Below are positions 22,549 through 31,926 of a stretch of DNA of 64,000 bases, one piece after another. The stretch's first letter is position 1. Each line of letters opens with the position of its first letter. Location: positions 1,736,001 to 1,800,000 of the forward strand of contig NZ_JAYRYK010000001.1 of NCBI RefSeq assembly GCF_041916975.1, read 5' to 3'. The translations under genes and the position numbers were made by a program. The stretch is from Sphingosinicella sp041916975. Its GTDB lineage: Bacteria; Pseudomonadota; Alphaproteobacteria; Sphingomonadales; Sphingomonadaceae. Under the pieces are notes generated by a model. It saw only the letters and a list, made by a program, of their open reading frames with translations. It was not told the DNA's origin and did not search any database.

Positions 22549-24207
22549 ATGGAATCACTTACTTTCAAGGCCTTCGGCTGGCTGGGCGCTGCGCTCGTCG
22601 CGATCATCGCGATCGCGCTTTCAGCCGATCAGGGATTTGCGATCCACATGGCGATCGTCGCGGCGGCGGCACTGCTTGCGCTCGCGGCGACGCTCTCGGG
22701 CGCGGACTATGCGTCCGTCGCGCGCGGCATCCTGAAGGCACCCGTGGACACGGGTCGGTACGATGACGATCCCGTCCGTTGGGGCGTGATCGCGACGGTG
22801 TTCTGGGGCGTGGTCGGCTTCCTCGCCGGCCTCTACATCGCGCTCCAGCTCGCCTTCCCGGTCCTCAATCTCGGTTTTGAATACACCACATTTGGACGGC
22901 TGCGGCCGCTACACACGTCGGCTGTGATCTTCGCATTCGGCGGCAATGCCCTGATCGCGACGAGCTTCTACGTCGTGCAGCGCACCTGCCGCGCCCGGCT
23001 CGCCCTTCCCGGCCTCGCCCGCTTCGTGTTCTGGGGCTACCAGCTCTTCATCGTGCTCGCCGCCACCGGCTACGTGCTCGGCATCACCGAGGCACGCGAG
23101 TACGCAGAACCCGAATGGTACGTCGACCTGTGGCTCACGATCGTCTGGGTGGCCTATCTGGCAGTCTTCGTCGGCACGATCCTGAGGCGCCGCGAACCGC
23201 ACATCTACGTGGCGAACTGGTTCTACCTGTCGTTCATCCTGACGATCGCGATGCTGCACATCGTCAACAACCTGTCGATGCCGGTCAGCCTCCTCGGCTC
23301 CAAGAGCTACAGCGCCTTCGCGGGCGTGCAGGATGCGCTCACCCAGTGGTGGTACGGCCACAACGCAGTGGGCTTCTTCCTCACCGCCGGCTTCCTCGCG
23401 ATGATGTATTACTTCGTGCCAAAGCAGGCGGAGCGACCGGTTTATTCCTACCGGCTCTCGATCATCCACTTCTGGTCGCTCATTTTCCTCTACATCTGGG
23501 CGGGTCCGCACCACCTGCATTACACCGCGCTGCCCGACTGGGCGCAGACGCTCGGCATGGTCTTCTCTATCATGCTGTGGATGCCGAGCTGGGGCGGCAT
23601 GATCAACGGCCTGATGACGCTGAACGGCGCCTGGGACAAGATCCGCACCGACCCGATCATCCGCATGATGGTGATGGCGCTTGCTTTCTACGGCATGAGC
23701 ACCTTCGAAGGGCCGATGCTCTCCATCAAAGCGGTGAACAGCCTCTCGCACTACACCGACTGGACCATCGGCCACGTCCATTCCGGCGCGCTCGGCTGGA
23801 ACGGCATGATCACTTTCGCGGCGATCTACTACCTGACCCCGCGCCTGTGGAACCGCCAGCGCCTCTATTCGCTGCGGATGGTCAACTGGCACTTCTGGCT
23901 CGCGACGGTGGGTATCGTGCTCTACGCCTCGTCGATGTGGGTCGCGGGCATCATGCAGGGCCTGATGTGGCGGGAGTACGGGGACGACGGCTACCTCGTG
24001 TACGCCTTCTCCGAGGTCACCGCGGCGATGCTGCCGATGTACCTGATCCGCGCCGCCGGCGGCGTGCTCTACCTCGCCGGTGCGCTGGTCATGGTCTGGA
24101 ACGTCTGGCTGACCATCGCCGGCAAGCTCCGCGAGGAGAAGCCGATGACCGAAACCCCGTATGACGCCGCGGCGGACCGTCCGCTCGCCCCGCAGCCCGC
24201 AGAGTAA
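22549..24207 (+). CDS. ccoN: cbb3-type cytochrome c oxidase subunit I
   Basis: Encodes 552 residues with about 12 to 14 transmembrane helices. It carries the low-spin and high-spin heme b and CuB of the high-affinity terminal oxidase that reduces O2 at low oxygen. Conserved histidine-containing segments include LHTSAVIFAFGGNAL, WWYGHNAVGFFLTAGFL, AGPHHLHYTALPDW and GHVHSGALGWNG. The frame is open from 22408, but ATG 22549 matches the usual N terminus and leaves the FNR box upstream. First gene of ccoNOQP, 11 nt before ccoO. Induced by low oxygen through the FNR box, by homology. Confidence 0.96.
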   Translation: MESLTFKAFGWLGAALVAIIAIALSADQGFAIHMAIVAAAALLALAATLSGADYASVARGILKAPVDTGRYDDDPVRWGVIATVFWGVVGFLAGLYIALQLAFPVLNLGFEYTTFGRLRPLHTSAVIFAFGGNALIATSFYVVQRTCRARLALPGLARFVFWGYQLFIVLAATGYVLGITEAREYAEPEWYVDLWLTIVWVAYLAVFVGTILRRREPHIYVANWFYLSFILTIAMLHIVNNLSMPVSLLGSKSYSAFAGVQDALTQWWYGHNAVGFFLTAGFLAMMYYFVPKQAERPVYSYRLSIIHFWSLIFLYIWAGPHHLHYTALPDWAQTLGMVFSIMLWMPSWGGMINGLMTLNGAWDKIRTDPIIRMMVMALAFYGMSTFEGPMLSIKAVNSLSHYTDWTIGHVHSGALGWNGMITFAAIYYLTPRLWNRQRLYSLRMVNWHFWLATVGIVLYASSMWVAGIMQGLMWREYGDDGYLVYAFSEVTAAMLPMYLIRAAGGVLYLAGALVMVWNVWLTIAGKLREEKPMTETPYDAAADRPLAPQPAE

Positions 24208-24218
24208 GGACGCGCGCA

Positions 24219-24953
24219 ATGGCATCCCGTTTCTTCGATCACAAACGCATTGAAAAGAACGTCACCCTGCTCGGCGTCGCCGCGCTCGTCGTCGTCGCCA
24301 TCGGCGGCATCGTCGAGATCGCTCCGCTCTTCTGGATCGACTCAACGATCGAGAAGGTGGAGGGCGTGCGTCCCTACACGCCGCTCGAGCTTGCGGGCCG
24401 CAACATCTACATGCGCGAGGGCTGCTACAACTGCCACAGCCAGATGGTGCGCCCGTTCCGCGACGAGGTGGAGCGCTACGGCCACTACAGCCTGGCGGCG
24501 GAAAGCATGTACGACCACCCGTTCCAGTGGGGCTCCAAGCGCACGGGGCCGGACCTCGCGCGCGTCGGCGGTCGCTATTCGGACGAATGGCACGTGCAGC
24601 ACCTCACGGACCCGCGCTCGGTTGTGCCGGAATCGATCATGCCGCCCTATGCGTTCCTGAAGGAGCGCCCGCTGAAGGCCGGCGACATGACGAAGCACCT
24701 CACCGCGCTCAGCCGCGTCGGCGTTCCCTACAGCGACGAGGCGATCAAGGCCGCGAACGACGACCTCAAGCTCCAGACGGACGAGTTCGGCGATCTCGAA
24801 GCCTTCAACAAGCGCTATCCCAAGGCGCAGGTCCGCGATTTCGACGGCAATCCCAAGCAGATCACCGAGATGGACGCGCTCGTCGCCTATCTCCAGATGC
24901 TCGGCACGCTCGTCGACTTCCAGGCCGCCGCGCCGCAGGAGCAGCCGCGATGA
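24219..24953 (+). CDS. ccoO: cbb3-type cytochrome c oxidase subunit II (mono-heme)
   Basis: Encodes 244 residues: one N-terminal membrane anchor (about 17-38) and a periplasmic domain with a single heme c site, C69-Y-N-C72-H (GCYNCHSQMVRPF). Met near the C-terminal part supplies the second axial ligand. It passes electrons from CcoP to CcoN. The stop overlaps the ccoQ start by two bases. Confidence 0.96.
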   Translation: MASRFFDHKRIEKNVTLLGVAALVVVAIGGIVEIAPLFWIDSTIEKVEGVRPYTPLELAGRNIYMREGCYNCHSQMVRPFRDEVERYGHYSLAAESMYDHPFQWGSKRTGPDLARVGGRYSDEWHVQHLTDPRSVVPESIMPPYAFLKERPLKAGDMTKHLTALSRVGVPYSDEAIKAANDDLKLQTDEFGDLEAFNKRYPKAQVRDFDGNPKQITEMDALVAYLQMLGTLVDFQAAAPQEQPR

Positions 24954-25111
24954 GCTACGACACGCTTCGTCATCTGGCCGACAGCTGGGGCCTCGTCTTC
25001 ATGGGCGTGACGTTCCTGGTTCTCGTCGGCTGGACCTTCCGCCCGAAGGCGCAGGACGATCACAAGCGCGCCGCCAACATGATTTTCGATCAGGACGACC
25101 ACAATGGCTGA
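24950..25111 (+). CDS. ccoQ: cbb3 oxidase small subunit CcoQ/FixQ
   Basis: Encodes 53 residues with one transmembrane helix (about 14-30: GLVFMGVTFLVLVGWTF) followed by a short charged tail with RPKA and DDH. CcoQ stabilises the assembled oxidase. The ATG at 24950 overlaps the ccoO stop (ATGA), and its end overlaps the ccoP start by 8 nt. Confidence 0.92.
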   Translation: MSYDTLRHLADSWGLVFMGVTFLVLVGWTFRPKAQDDHKRAANMIFDQDDHNG

Positions 25112-26039
25112 AAACAAGCGCATCGACGAGCCGACCGGCACCGAAACCGTCGGCCATGAATGGGACGGTATCGAGGAACTCGACACGCCGCTTCCCCGCT
25201 GGTGGCTGTGGACCTTCTACATCACGATCGTGTGGGCGCTGATCTACACGATCCTATTCCCGGCATGGCCGCTGGTGGAACGCGCGACGGCCGGCGTACT
25301 CGGCTGGTCGAGTCACGGCGAACTCGACAAGCAGCTCGCCGCTGCCGATGCGAAGCTGCTGCCGATCCGCGAAGCGATCGGCAGCACACCGGTCGAGAAC
25401 ATCCCAAACGACCCCAAGTTGCTGCAGGCGGCGGTCGCTGGCGGGCAATCGACCTTCAAGGTCTACTGCGTGCAGTGCCACGGCTCCGGCGCGGCGGGCG
25501 GCAAGGGCTACCCGAACCTCAACGACGACGACTGGCTGTGGGGCGGCGACATCAACGCCATCCACTATACGATCGAACACGGCATCCGGAACCCGGACCA
25601 CGATGAAACGCGGCTTTCGATGATGCCCGCGTTCGGCCGCGACGGCATCCTGACCCCCGCGCAGATCAGCAACGTCGTCAGCTACGTTCAGCTCATCTCC
25701 GGGCAGGGCAAGGCGTCGAAGGCGACCGAACGCGGCGCGCAGATCTACGCCGAAAACTGCGTATCCTGCCATGGGGCCGAGGGTAAGGGCGACCGTGCGC
25801 AGGGCGCGCCGAACCTCACCGATGGGATCTGGCTCTATGGCGGCGATCGCGACACGCTCATCGCCACCGTCACCAACAGCCGCCAGGGCGTCATGCCGCG
25901 CTGGGGCAACCGCCTCGACCCGGCGACCGTGAAGATGCTCGCCACCTACGTGCATTCGCTGGGCGGCGGCGAAGCGACTGTGGTCGCGGCGGCGGACCCT
26001 GCGCCGGCCGCGGGCGGAGCGGAAAATGTCGCACCCTGA
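25104..26039 (+). CDS. ccoP: cbb3-type cytochrome c oxidase subunit III (di-heme)
   Basis: Encodes 311 residues: N-terminal cytoplasmic stretch, one membrane helix (about 33-55) and two cytochrome c domains with C122-V-Q-C125-H and C219-V-S-C222-H. It takes electrons from soluble cytochrome c or the bc1 complex. The C-terminal tail is Ala/Pro-rich. It overlaps ccoQ upstream and ccoG downstream by 14 nt, so the structural and assembly genes form one transcript. Confidence 0.96.
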   Translation: MAENKRIDEPTGTETVGHEWDGIEELDTPLPRWWLWTFYITIVWALIYTILFPAWPLVERATAGVLGWSSHGELDKQLAAADAKLLPIREAIGSTPVENIPNDPKLLQAAVAGGQSTFKVYCVQCHGSGAAGGKGYPNLNDDDWLWGGDINAIHYTIEHGIRNPDHDETRLSMMPAFGRDGILTPAQISNVVSYVQLISGQGKASKATERGAQIYAENCVSCHGAEGKGDRAQGAPNLTDGIWLYGGDRDTLIATVTNSRQGVMPRWGNRLDPATVKMLATYVHSLGGGEATVVAAADPAPAAGGAENVAP

Positions 26040-27492
26040 AGACCTGAAGAGCCTCAAGCCCTCACTCTACGAGGCCCGGAAGGGCGTCTACCCGAAAGCG
26101 GTGGACGGCACCTTCCGGCGCCTCAAGTGGGCGATCATGGCGATCACGCTCACGATCTATTACGTGACGCCGTGGATTCGCTGGGATCGTGGCCCATACG
26201 CGCCCGATCAGGCCGTGCTCGTTGATCTCGCACACCGCCGCTTCTACATGTTCTCGATCGAGATCTGGCCGCACGAATTCTACTACGTCGCGGGCCTTCT
26301 CATCATGGCCGGCATCGGCCTGTTCCTCGTGACCTCCACGGTCGGCCGCGCCTGGTGCGGCTACGCCTGCCCGCAGACGGTGTGGACCGATCTTTTCCTC
26401 CACGTCGAGCGCTTCATCGACGGTGATCGCAACGCGCAGATCCGCCTGAAGAAGGCGCCGATGGGCGCGACCAAGCTCGGCAAGCGCACCGCGAAATACG
26501 CGATCTGGCTGGGAATCGCGATGGCGACCGGCGGCGCGTGGATTTTCTATTTCGCCGATGCGCCGACGCTGCTGCACGACTTGTTCACCGGCAAGGCCGC
26601 CTTCGTGGCCTACGCAACCGTCGGCGTGCTTACCGCCACCACCTTCATCTTCGGCGGCTTCATGCGCGAGCAGGTGTGCATCTACATGTGCCCGTGGCCG
26701 CGCATCCAGACCGCGCTGATGGACGAGAAATCGCTTACCGTCACCTACAAGGACTGGCGCGGCGAGCCGCGCACGCACGGGATCAAGAAGGCGCAGGCCG
26801 AGATCGCCGATTTCGACAAGGTCGGCGATTGCATCGATTGCGACCAGTGCGTCTCCGTGTGCCCCACGGGCATCGATATTCGCGAGGGGCCACAGATCGG
26901 GTGCATCACCTGTGCGCTCTGCATCGACGCGTGCGACAAGGTGATGACGCAGATCGGGCGGCCGCGCGGCCTCATCGACTACGTCACCGAGGAAAGCGCC
27001 GATCTGGAGAAGGCGGGCAAGCCGCCCAAGCCGGTAATCCGCACACTGCTTCGACCGCGTACGATCGCCTATTTCATGCTGTGGGGCAGCATCGGCCTCG
27101 CCATGCTGTTCGTGCTCGGCCAGCGCACGCGCATCGACATCAGCGCGCAGCAGGATCGCAACCCGCTGTTCGTGCGCCTCTCCGACGGGCACATCCGCAA
27201 TGCCTATACGGTGAAGGTCCGCAACATGGAAAACCGGCCGCGCGAGGTCGAGATCGGCCTTGAAGGCCTGCCAGACGCGATCATGTGGACGGCGGAAGGC
27301 ACGCGCGATACCGGCGGCCGCACGGTGACGGTTGCGACGCCCGCCGATGCTGTCGCGAAGACCCGCATCTTCGTCGCCGCGCCCGCCGCGGGCGAGCCGC
27401 GCAAGGACATCGTGTTCACCGTTCGCGGCCTCGACGCCAAGGGCGGCGAGGACAAGACGCAGGTGTTCTTCGACCGGGAGGCCACACAATGA
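26026..27492 (+). CDS. ccoG: cbb3 oxidase assembly protein CcoG (ferredoxin-like)
   Basis: Encodes 488 residues with about five membrane helices, CxxxCP motifs in membrane helices (RAWCGYACPQTVW; CIYMCPWPR) and a pair of 4Fe-4S clusters (CIDCDQCVSVCP and CITCALCIDACD). CcoG/RdxA reduces Cu(II) to Cu(I) for delivery to the oxidase. The C-terminal 120 residues form a periplasmic Ig-like domain. It starts inside the end of ccoP and overlaps ccoH by 4 nt. Confidence 0.95.
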   Translation: MSHPEDLKSLKPSLYEARKGVYPKAVDGTFRRLKWAIMAITLTIYYVTPWIRWDRGPYAPDQAVLVDLAHRRFYMFSIEIWPHEFYYVAGLLIMAGIGLFLVTSTVGRAWCGYACPQTVWTDLFLHVERFIDGDRNAQIRLKKAPMGATKLGKRTAKYAIWLGIAMATGGAWIFYFADAPTLLHDLFTGKAAFVAYATVGVLTATTFIFGGFMREQVCIYMCPWPRIQTALMDEKSLTVTYKDWRGEPRTHGIKKAQAEIADFDKVGDCIDCDQCVSVCPTGIDIREGPQIGCITCALCIDACDKVMTQIGRPRGLIDYVTEESADLEKAGKPPKPVIRTLLRPRTIAYFMLWGSIGLAMLFVLGQRTRIDISAQQDRNPLFVRLSDGHIRNAYTVKVRNMENRPREVEIGLEGLPDAIMWTAEGTRDTGGRTVTVATPADAVAKTRIFVAAPAAGEPRKDIVFTVRGLDAKGGEDKTQVFFDREATQ

Positions 27493-27956
27493 ACGATCGC
27501 CCCGCCCGACGCTTCACCGGCCGCCACATGTGGCTGATCATGATCGCCTTCTTCGGTACGGTGATCGCCGTGAACGTGACGATGGCGATGTTCGCGACGG
27601 GCACATTCGGGGGCACGGTCGTCGACAATTCCTATGTCGCAAGCCAGAAGTTCAACGGCTGGCTGGAAGAGGCCCGCGCGCAGGAAAAGCTCGGCTGGTC
27701 GCTGGGGCTGACGATGGCTGACGATCGCCATCCGATGATCGTGGCCGCCGCCGGCGAGACCCCGCTTACAGGCGCGGTCATCACCGCAACGGCAAAGCAC
27801 CCCGTGGGCCGCGCGCCCGATATCGCCCTCAGCTTCACGGAAGTGGCACCCGGGCAGTTCCGCGCGGCGCGGCCGCTCCCCGCCGGACGCTGGAACATCC
27901 ACATGGAAGCCGCGCGCGACGGCGCCGTACTGCGCCGGATCGCCAGCCTTTCATGA
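27489..27956 (+). CDS. ccoH: cbb3 oxidase assembly protein CcoH/FixH
   Basis: Encodes 155 residues: one N-terminal membrane helix (about 14-38) and a periplasmic domain with VASQKFNGWLEEARAQEKLG, the FixH hallmark. It is required for stable assembly of the oxidase. The true start is the ATG at 27489, overlapping the ccoG stop (ATGA); the frame is open further up inside ccoG. It overlaps ccoI by 4 nt. Confidence 0.92.
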   Translation: MNDRPARRFTGRHMWLIMIAFFGTVIAVNVTMAMFATGTFGGTVVDNSYVASQKFNGWLEEARAQEKLGWSLGLTMADDRHPMIVAAAGETPLTGAVITATAKHPVGRAPDIALSFTEVAPGQFRAARPLPAGRWNIHMEAARDGAVLRRIASLS

Positions 27957-30088
27957 AGCATGAAACGCCCGTTCCGGCCGCCGGTGCGGCGATGCAGATG
28001 AAGACCTCGGTCTTCGCCGTGCCGGGTATGCGCTGCGCGGGCTGCATCTCGAAGCTGGAGAAGGGACTTTCGGGCGTCGAGGGCATTGCCGCCGCACGTG
28101 TCAATTTCGGCGCCAAGCGCGTCACGCTCACACATGATCCGGCGTTCGACGAACCGGCGCTCAAAGCCGTGATCGGCAAGGTCGGCTTCGATGCCGAGCC
28201 GCTGCCCAACGATCTCGTCGAAACCGGAGACAGCGAAAGCCGCATGTTGCTGCGCGCGATGGCGGTCGCCGGGTTCGCGGCGATGAACATCATGCTGCTG
28301 TCGGTATCGGTATGGTCGGGCGCCGAAGGCGCCACGCGCGACATGTTCCACTGGCTGTCGGCACTGATCGCGATCCCCACGATCGCCTATTCGGGCCGAC
28401 CCTTCTTCCGTTCCGCACTCGGCGCACTTCGGCGCGGGCGCACCAACATGGACGTGCCGATCTCGATCGGCGTGCTGCTCGCCACCGGGCTCAGCCTGTT
28501 CGAAACCGCGATGAGCGGCCCCCACGCCTATTTCGACGGCGCGGTGATGCTGCTGTTCTTCCTGCTCACCGGCCGCTGGCTCGACAGTGTGATGCGCGAC
28601 CGCGCACGCGGCGGTGTCACGCAGCTTCTCCGGCAGACGGCACGCGGCGCCTATGTGATCGGCGAGGACGGCCGCCATCGCTGGTGCGAGGCGCGGTTAC
28701 TCGCGCCCGGGATGCGGATGCACGTCGCCGCCGGCGAACGCCTCGCCGCGGACGGCATCATCGAAGACGGCACCAGCGCATTCGACCTCTCACTGTTGAC
28801 GGGCGAGAGCGCGCCGCAGACGCGCAGCACGGGCGACGCCGTGCTTGCGGGCACGCTCAATCTCGGCGCGCCGGTGGTGGTCCGTGCGAGCGCCGTGGGC
28901 GCGGACACCGCCATCGCCGACATCGCGCGGCTGATGGAAAGCGCGGGCCAGTCCAGATCGCGCTACGTGCGCGTCGCGGACCGTGCCGCCCGCTGGTACG
29001 CCCCCGCCGTGCACACGCTCGCCGCGCTCTCCTTCGCGGGCTGGATGCTTGCGGGTGCGGGCTGGCACCATTCGCTCGTCATCGCGGTTGCCGTGCTCAT
29101 CATCACCTGCCCCTGCGCGCTCGGCCTTGCCGTGCCCGCCGCGCAGATCGTCGCGTCCGGCGCGTTGATGCGGCGCGGCGTGCTGGTGAAGGACGGCAGC
29201 GCGCTCGAACGCCTGTCCGAAGTCACCACGGCCGCCTTCGACAAAACGGGCACGCTGACGCTGGGCCGCCCGGTGCTGGTCAACCCGGATGTCGTGCGCG
29301 AGGCCGATGCGCCCGTGCTGCTTGCACTCGCCTCCGCAAGCCGCCACCCGCTCGCCGACGCCGTCCGCCGACATTTCGAGGGCACCGGCATCGTTCCTGC
29401 CGTGCTCACCGAGGTGACAGAAACGCCGGGCGAAGGCGTCACCGGCCGCTATCGCGGACACGAGGCACGGCTCGTCCGCCCCTCGGCCTCCGGCGACACC
29501 GGCATGGCGAGCCGTTTCGCTATCGGGGCCGGCACCGACGTGCTGCTGCGCTTCGAGGATGCGCTGCGCCCCGATGCGCGCGCCACGATCCATCAGCTCG
29601 GTGCGCTCGGCATCGATTCCTCGATCCTTTCGGGCGACCGCACCGAAGCCGTCGCGGACACGGCGGCGGCGATCGGGATCGGCGCCGTGGCGGCGCTGAC
29701 ACCGGCAGGCAAGCTCGGCCTCATCCGCGCGATGACCGAGGAAGGCGACAAGGTGCTGATGGTCGGCGACGGCCTCAACGACGGCCCCGCGCTCGCCGCC
29801 GGGCATGTCTCGATGGCACCGGGCTCTGCGAGCGATGTCGGCCAGAACGCCGCCGACGCCGTGTTCCTGGGGGACAGCCTCGCCCCTGTCGCCGCCGCGA
29901 TCCGCGCCGCGCGTCGGACGATGGCGGTCGTCCGGCAGAATTTCGCGCTCGCCATCGGCTACAACGTCATCGCCGTGCCGCTCGCCGTGATGGGCCATGT
30001 GACGCCGCTGATCGCCGCACTCGCCATGTCGGGATCGTCGGTCATCGTCATCGCCAATGCACTCAGGCTTCGGAACGCGGCGGAATGA
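27953..30088 (+). CDS. ccoI: Copper-transporting P-type ATPase CcoI/FixI
   Basis: Encodes 711 residues: one heavy-metal-associated domain with GMRCAGC (about 25-31), eight membrane helices, the CPC metal motif (TCPCALGLAVP), phosphorylation site DKTGTLT and the hinge GDGLNDGPAL. FixI-type pumps export copper to the periplasm for the cbb3 oxidase rather than for detoxification; position between ccoH and ccoS confirms this class. It overlaps both neighbours by 4 nt. Confidence 0.95.
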   Translation: MKHETPVPAAGAAMQMKTSVFAVPGMRCAGCISKLEKGLSGVEGIAAARVNFGAKRVTLTHDPAFDEPALKAVIGKVGFDAEPLPNDLVETGDSESRMLLRAMAVAGFAAMNIMLLSVSVWSGAEGATRDMFHWLSALIAIPTIAYSGRPFFRSALGALRRGRTNMDVPISIGVLLATGLSLFETAMSGPHAYFDGAVMLLFFLLTGRWLDSVMRDRARGGVTQLLRQTARGAYVIGEDGRHRWCEARLLAPGMRMHVAAGERLAADGIIEDGTSAFDLSLLTGESAPQTRSTGDAVLAGTLNLGAPVVVRASAVGADTAIADIARLMESAGQSRSRYVRVADRAARWYAPAVHTLAALSFAGWMLAGAGWHHSLVIAVAVLIITCPCALGLAVPAAQIVASGALMRRGVLVKDGSALERLSEVTTAAFDKTGTLTLGRPVLVNPDVVREADAPVLLALASASRHPLADAVRRHFEGTGIVPAVLTEVTETPGEGVTGRYRGHEARLVRPSASGDTGMASRFAIGAGTDVLLRFEDALRPDARATIHQLGALGIDSSILSGDRTEAVADTAAAIGIGAVAALTPAGKLGLIRAMTEEGDKVLMVGDGLNDGPALAAGHVSMAPGSASDVGQNAADAVFLGDSLAPVAAAIRAARRTMAVVRQNFALAIGYNVIAVPLAVMGHVTPLIAALAMSGSSVIVIANALRLRNAAE

Positions 30089-30243
30089 ACGGCCTCGTCG
30101 TCCTCATCCCCGTCGCGCTCGGGCTCGGACTTGCCGGACTCGCGGCTTTCTTCTGGTCGGTGCGCTCCGGACAGTTCGAGGATCTGGACGGCGCCGCCGT
30201 CCGCGTGCTGCTGGATGACGACGAAGAGGAGAAGGCAGAGTGA
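30085..30243 (+). CDS. ccoS: cbb3 oxidase maturation protein CcoS
   Basis: Encodes 52 residues: one membrane helix (about 4-25) followed by SVRSGQFEDLDG and an acidic tail (DDDEEE), the standard CcoS pattern. It is needed for insertion of heme b and copper into CcoN. It overlaps the ccoI stop (ATGA) and the start of a small Cys-rich gene. Confidence 0.92.
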   Translation: MNGLVVLIPVALGLGLAGLAAFFWSVRSGQFEDLDGAAVRVLLDDDEEEKAE

Positions 30244-30458
30244 TGCGCGGCCTCATGCCCATGCTGCTCGCCGCGTTCGCAATGGCCGTGCCCGACGCTG
30301 CGCTCGGCTCGCAGCGGATGATGGAAATCTGCAGCAGCAATGGCGCGCGCAAGATCATCGTCGTCGAGGGCGATCCATCCGCGCCGCAGGATACGCCGCA
30401 TTGCGACCGCAAGGCCTGCCACGCAGCGTGTCAGAGAAAGCTCTTCGGGCAGCGCTGA
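30243..30458 (+). CDS. Small secreted Cys-rich protein next to ccoS
   Basis: Encodes 71 residues from ATG 30243 (a GTG at 30240 is also in frame). An N-terminal signal peptide (ends DAALG) is followed by about 48 residues with four cysteines: one in EICSSN, one in PHCDRK, and two in ACHAACQR. The start overlaps the ccoS stop (TGATG), so it is made together with the cbb3 maturation factors. Similar short proteins are found after ccoS in sphingomonads. The CHAAC segment could bind a metal such as copper; this is a guess from composition and place. Confidence 0.7.
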   Translation: MRGLMPMLLAAFAMAVPDAALGSQRMMEICSSNGARKIIVVEGDPSAPQDTPHCDRKACHAACQRKLFGQR

Positions 30459-30532
30459 TTGCCGGTGGCGCCCACCGCAGCCCCAGCCTATCGTGCGGCC
30501 GTCGTTCGCATCCATCATGACAGCGAGGACAA

Positions 30533-31135
30533 ATGCCACTCGCGCGCCTGCTTGCTCTCGTCATCTGCCTCGCCGCCTGCATCGGCATCGGCATCGAATT
30601 CCAGAACCTCCTCGGCAAGGGCCAGTCGCTTATTGGCGCAGTCTGGTCGCTTGCGGGTTACTTCACGATCCTGACGAACGCGATCGTCGCAGGTGTGTTC
30701 GGCGCGATTGCCGCCGCAGCGGGCCGCACGCAAAAGCCGCGCACGGTTGCGGGCATCAGCGCTGCGATCGCGCTCGTTGGCGTCGTGTTCGCATTGCTGC
30801 TTGAAGGGACAAGGCCGCTCGGCGGCTCCGTCGCCGTGTCGGACTTCCTGCTGCACAGGTTCACGCCTGTCGCCGTCCCGCTCTACTGGCTGCTGTTCAC
30901 GCGCAAGGGCGCGCTCACCTGGCGCGATCCACTGCTGTGGGCACTCTATCCGCTCGCCTATCTCGGCTATGCGATCGCACGCGGGTTGTCCGAGGGGCGG
31001 TTCGCCTATCCGTTTATCGATGTTGGTGCGATCGGCTGGATGCAGGCCGCGATCAATGCGGCGGCCATCGGCGCTGCCTTCATCGCCGCGGGGCAGGTCA
31101 TGGTCTTCGTCGACCGGCTGCTCGCCCGGCGCTGA
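30533..31135 (+). CDS. Pr6Pr-family six-helix membrane protein
   Basis: Encodes 200 residues with six predicted membrane helices and no soluble domain. The segment SLAGYFTILTNAIVA and the later PLAYLGYAIARG are typical of the Pr6Pr/FAR-17a-like family, whose function in bacteria is unknown. It follows the cco genes on the same strand after 74 nt and ends at a terminator shared with ompW. Confidence 0.8.
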   Translation: MPLARLLALVICLAACIGIGIEFQNLLGKGQSLIGAVWSLAGYFTILTNAIVAGVFGAIAAAAGRTQKPRTVAGISAAIALVGVVFALLLEGTRPLGGSVAVSDFLLHRFTPVAVPLYWLLFTRKGALTWRDPLLWALYPLAYLGYAIARGLSEGRFAYPFIDVGAIGWMQAAINAAAIGAAFIAAGQVMVFVDRLLARR

Positions 31136-31148
31136 ACGCAAAAGAAGA

Positions 31149-31181
31149 CCCCTCCCCGGCATGATACCGGGAAGGGGTTTT
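31149..31181. terminator. Rho-independent terminator between convergent genes
   Basis: CCCCTCCCCGG (31149-31159) pairs with CCGGGAAGGGG (31167-31177) with one mismatch, a 7-nt loop and TTTT after it. It ends the Pr6Pr transcript; the AAAGAAGA on the left gives a weaker pyrimidine tract for the opposite direction. Confidence 0.75.
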
Positions 31182-31198
31182 CGTACCTGTCAAGCGGA

Positions 31199-31870
31199 TC
31201 AGAAGCGGAAGCCGACGCCTGCGCCGACGACGATCGGATCGATATTGATCTTCACGCGCTGGGTTCCCGCCGCGGTCGTATCGAGGCGCGCGGTGGTATC
31301 CATGTCGATGTATTTGACGTCGAGGTTCAGGAACATCTTCTCATTGAGATCGATGTCGAGGCCGGCCTGAACGGCCCAGCCGAAGCTGTCCTTCAACCTT
31401 ACGCGCGTCTCGCCGACGGCGCCTTCGAGCGCGTTCGATGCCTTGTCGTTGTAGAACATCGTGTAGTTGACGCCCGCGCCGACATACGGTCGCACCTTGC
31501 CTTCGGGCAGGAAGTGGTACTGCGCCGTCAGCGTCGGGGGCAGCACCCACGTCGAGGCGAGCTTGCCGATGGTTCCGGTCGTGCCCGTCTTGCCGCTCGC
31601 CGTGTGCTTGGTCGTGGCGGCGATTAGCTCGAAGCCGATGTTGTTCGTCGCCATATAGGTGAAATCCACCTCGGGCGTCACGGCATTGTCTAGGCTGACT
31701 TCCTCACCCGGGAACGCGGGCAGAACGCTGCCGCTCTTCTCGTTCGGCGCGACGACGATGCCGCGCAGGCGCACAAGGAAATCACCCGCCGCGGCGTGAG
31801 CCAAATTCGGCGAAATTGTGGCCGCTGCGGCAATGCCCATCAGCATGGCGGCCTTGATACGGGTCATCAT
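31199..31870 (-). CDS. OmpW-family outer membrane protein
   Basis: Encodes 223 residues: signal peptide (ends AHAA), then an eight-stranded barrel ending in the C-terminal aromatic F (VGAGVGFRF). OmpW hallmarks are GDFLVRLRGIVVAPNE near the N terminus, LPPTLTAQYHF and VRPYVGAGVNYT. OmpW proteins form narrow hydrophobic channels and, in enterics, are induced on the shift to anaerobic growth. A degenerate FNR-like box lies 57 nt upstream, which would agree. Confidence 0.92.
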   Translation of the reverse strand: MMTRIKAAMLMGIAAAATISPNLAHAAAGDFLVRLRGIVVAPNEKSGSVLPAFPGEEVSLDNAVTPEVDFTYMATNNIGFELIAATTKHTASGKTGTTGTIGKLASTWVLPPTLTAQYHFLPEGKVRPYVGAGVNYTMFYNDKASNALEGAVGETRVRLKDSFGWAVQAGLDIDLNEKMFLNLDVKYIDMDTTARLDTTAAGTQRVKINIDPIVVGAGVGFRF

Positions 31871-31926
31871 GAATCCCCTTCAACGTGTTTGACCTCTTGG
31901 CCATACGCCCACAGCGATCCATCACT

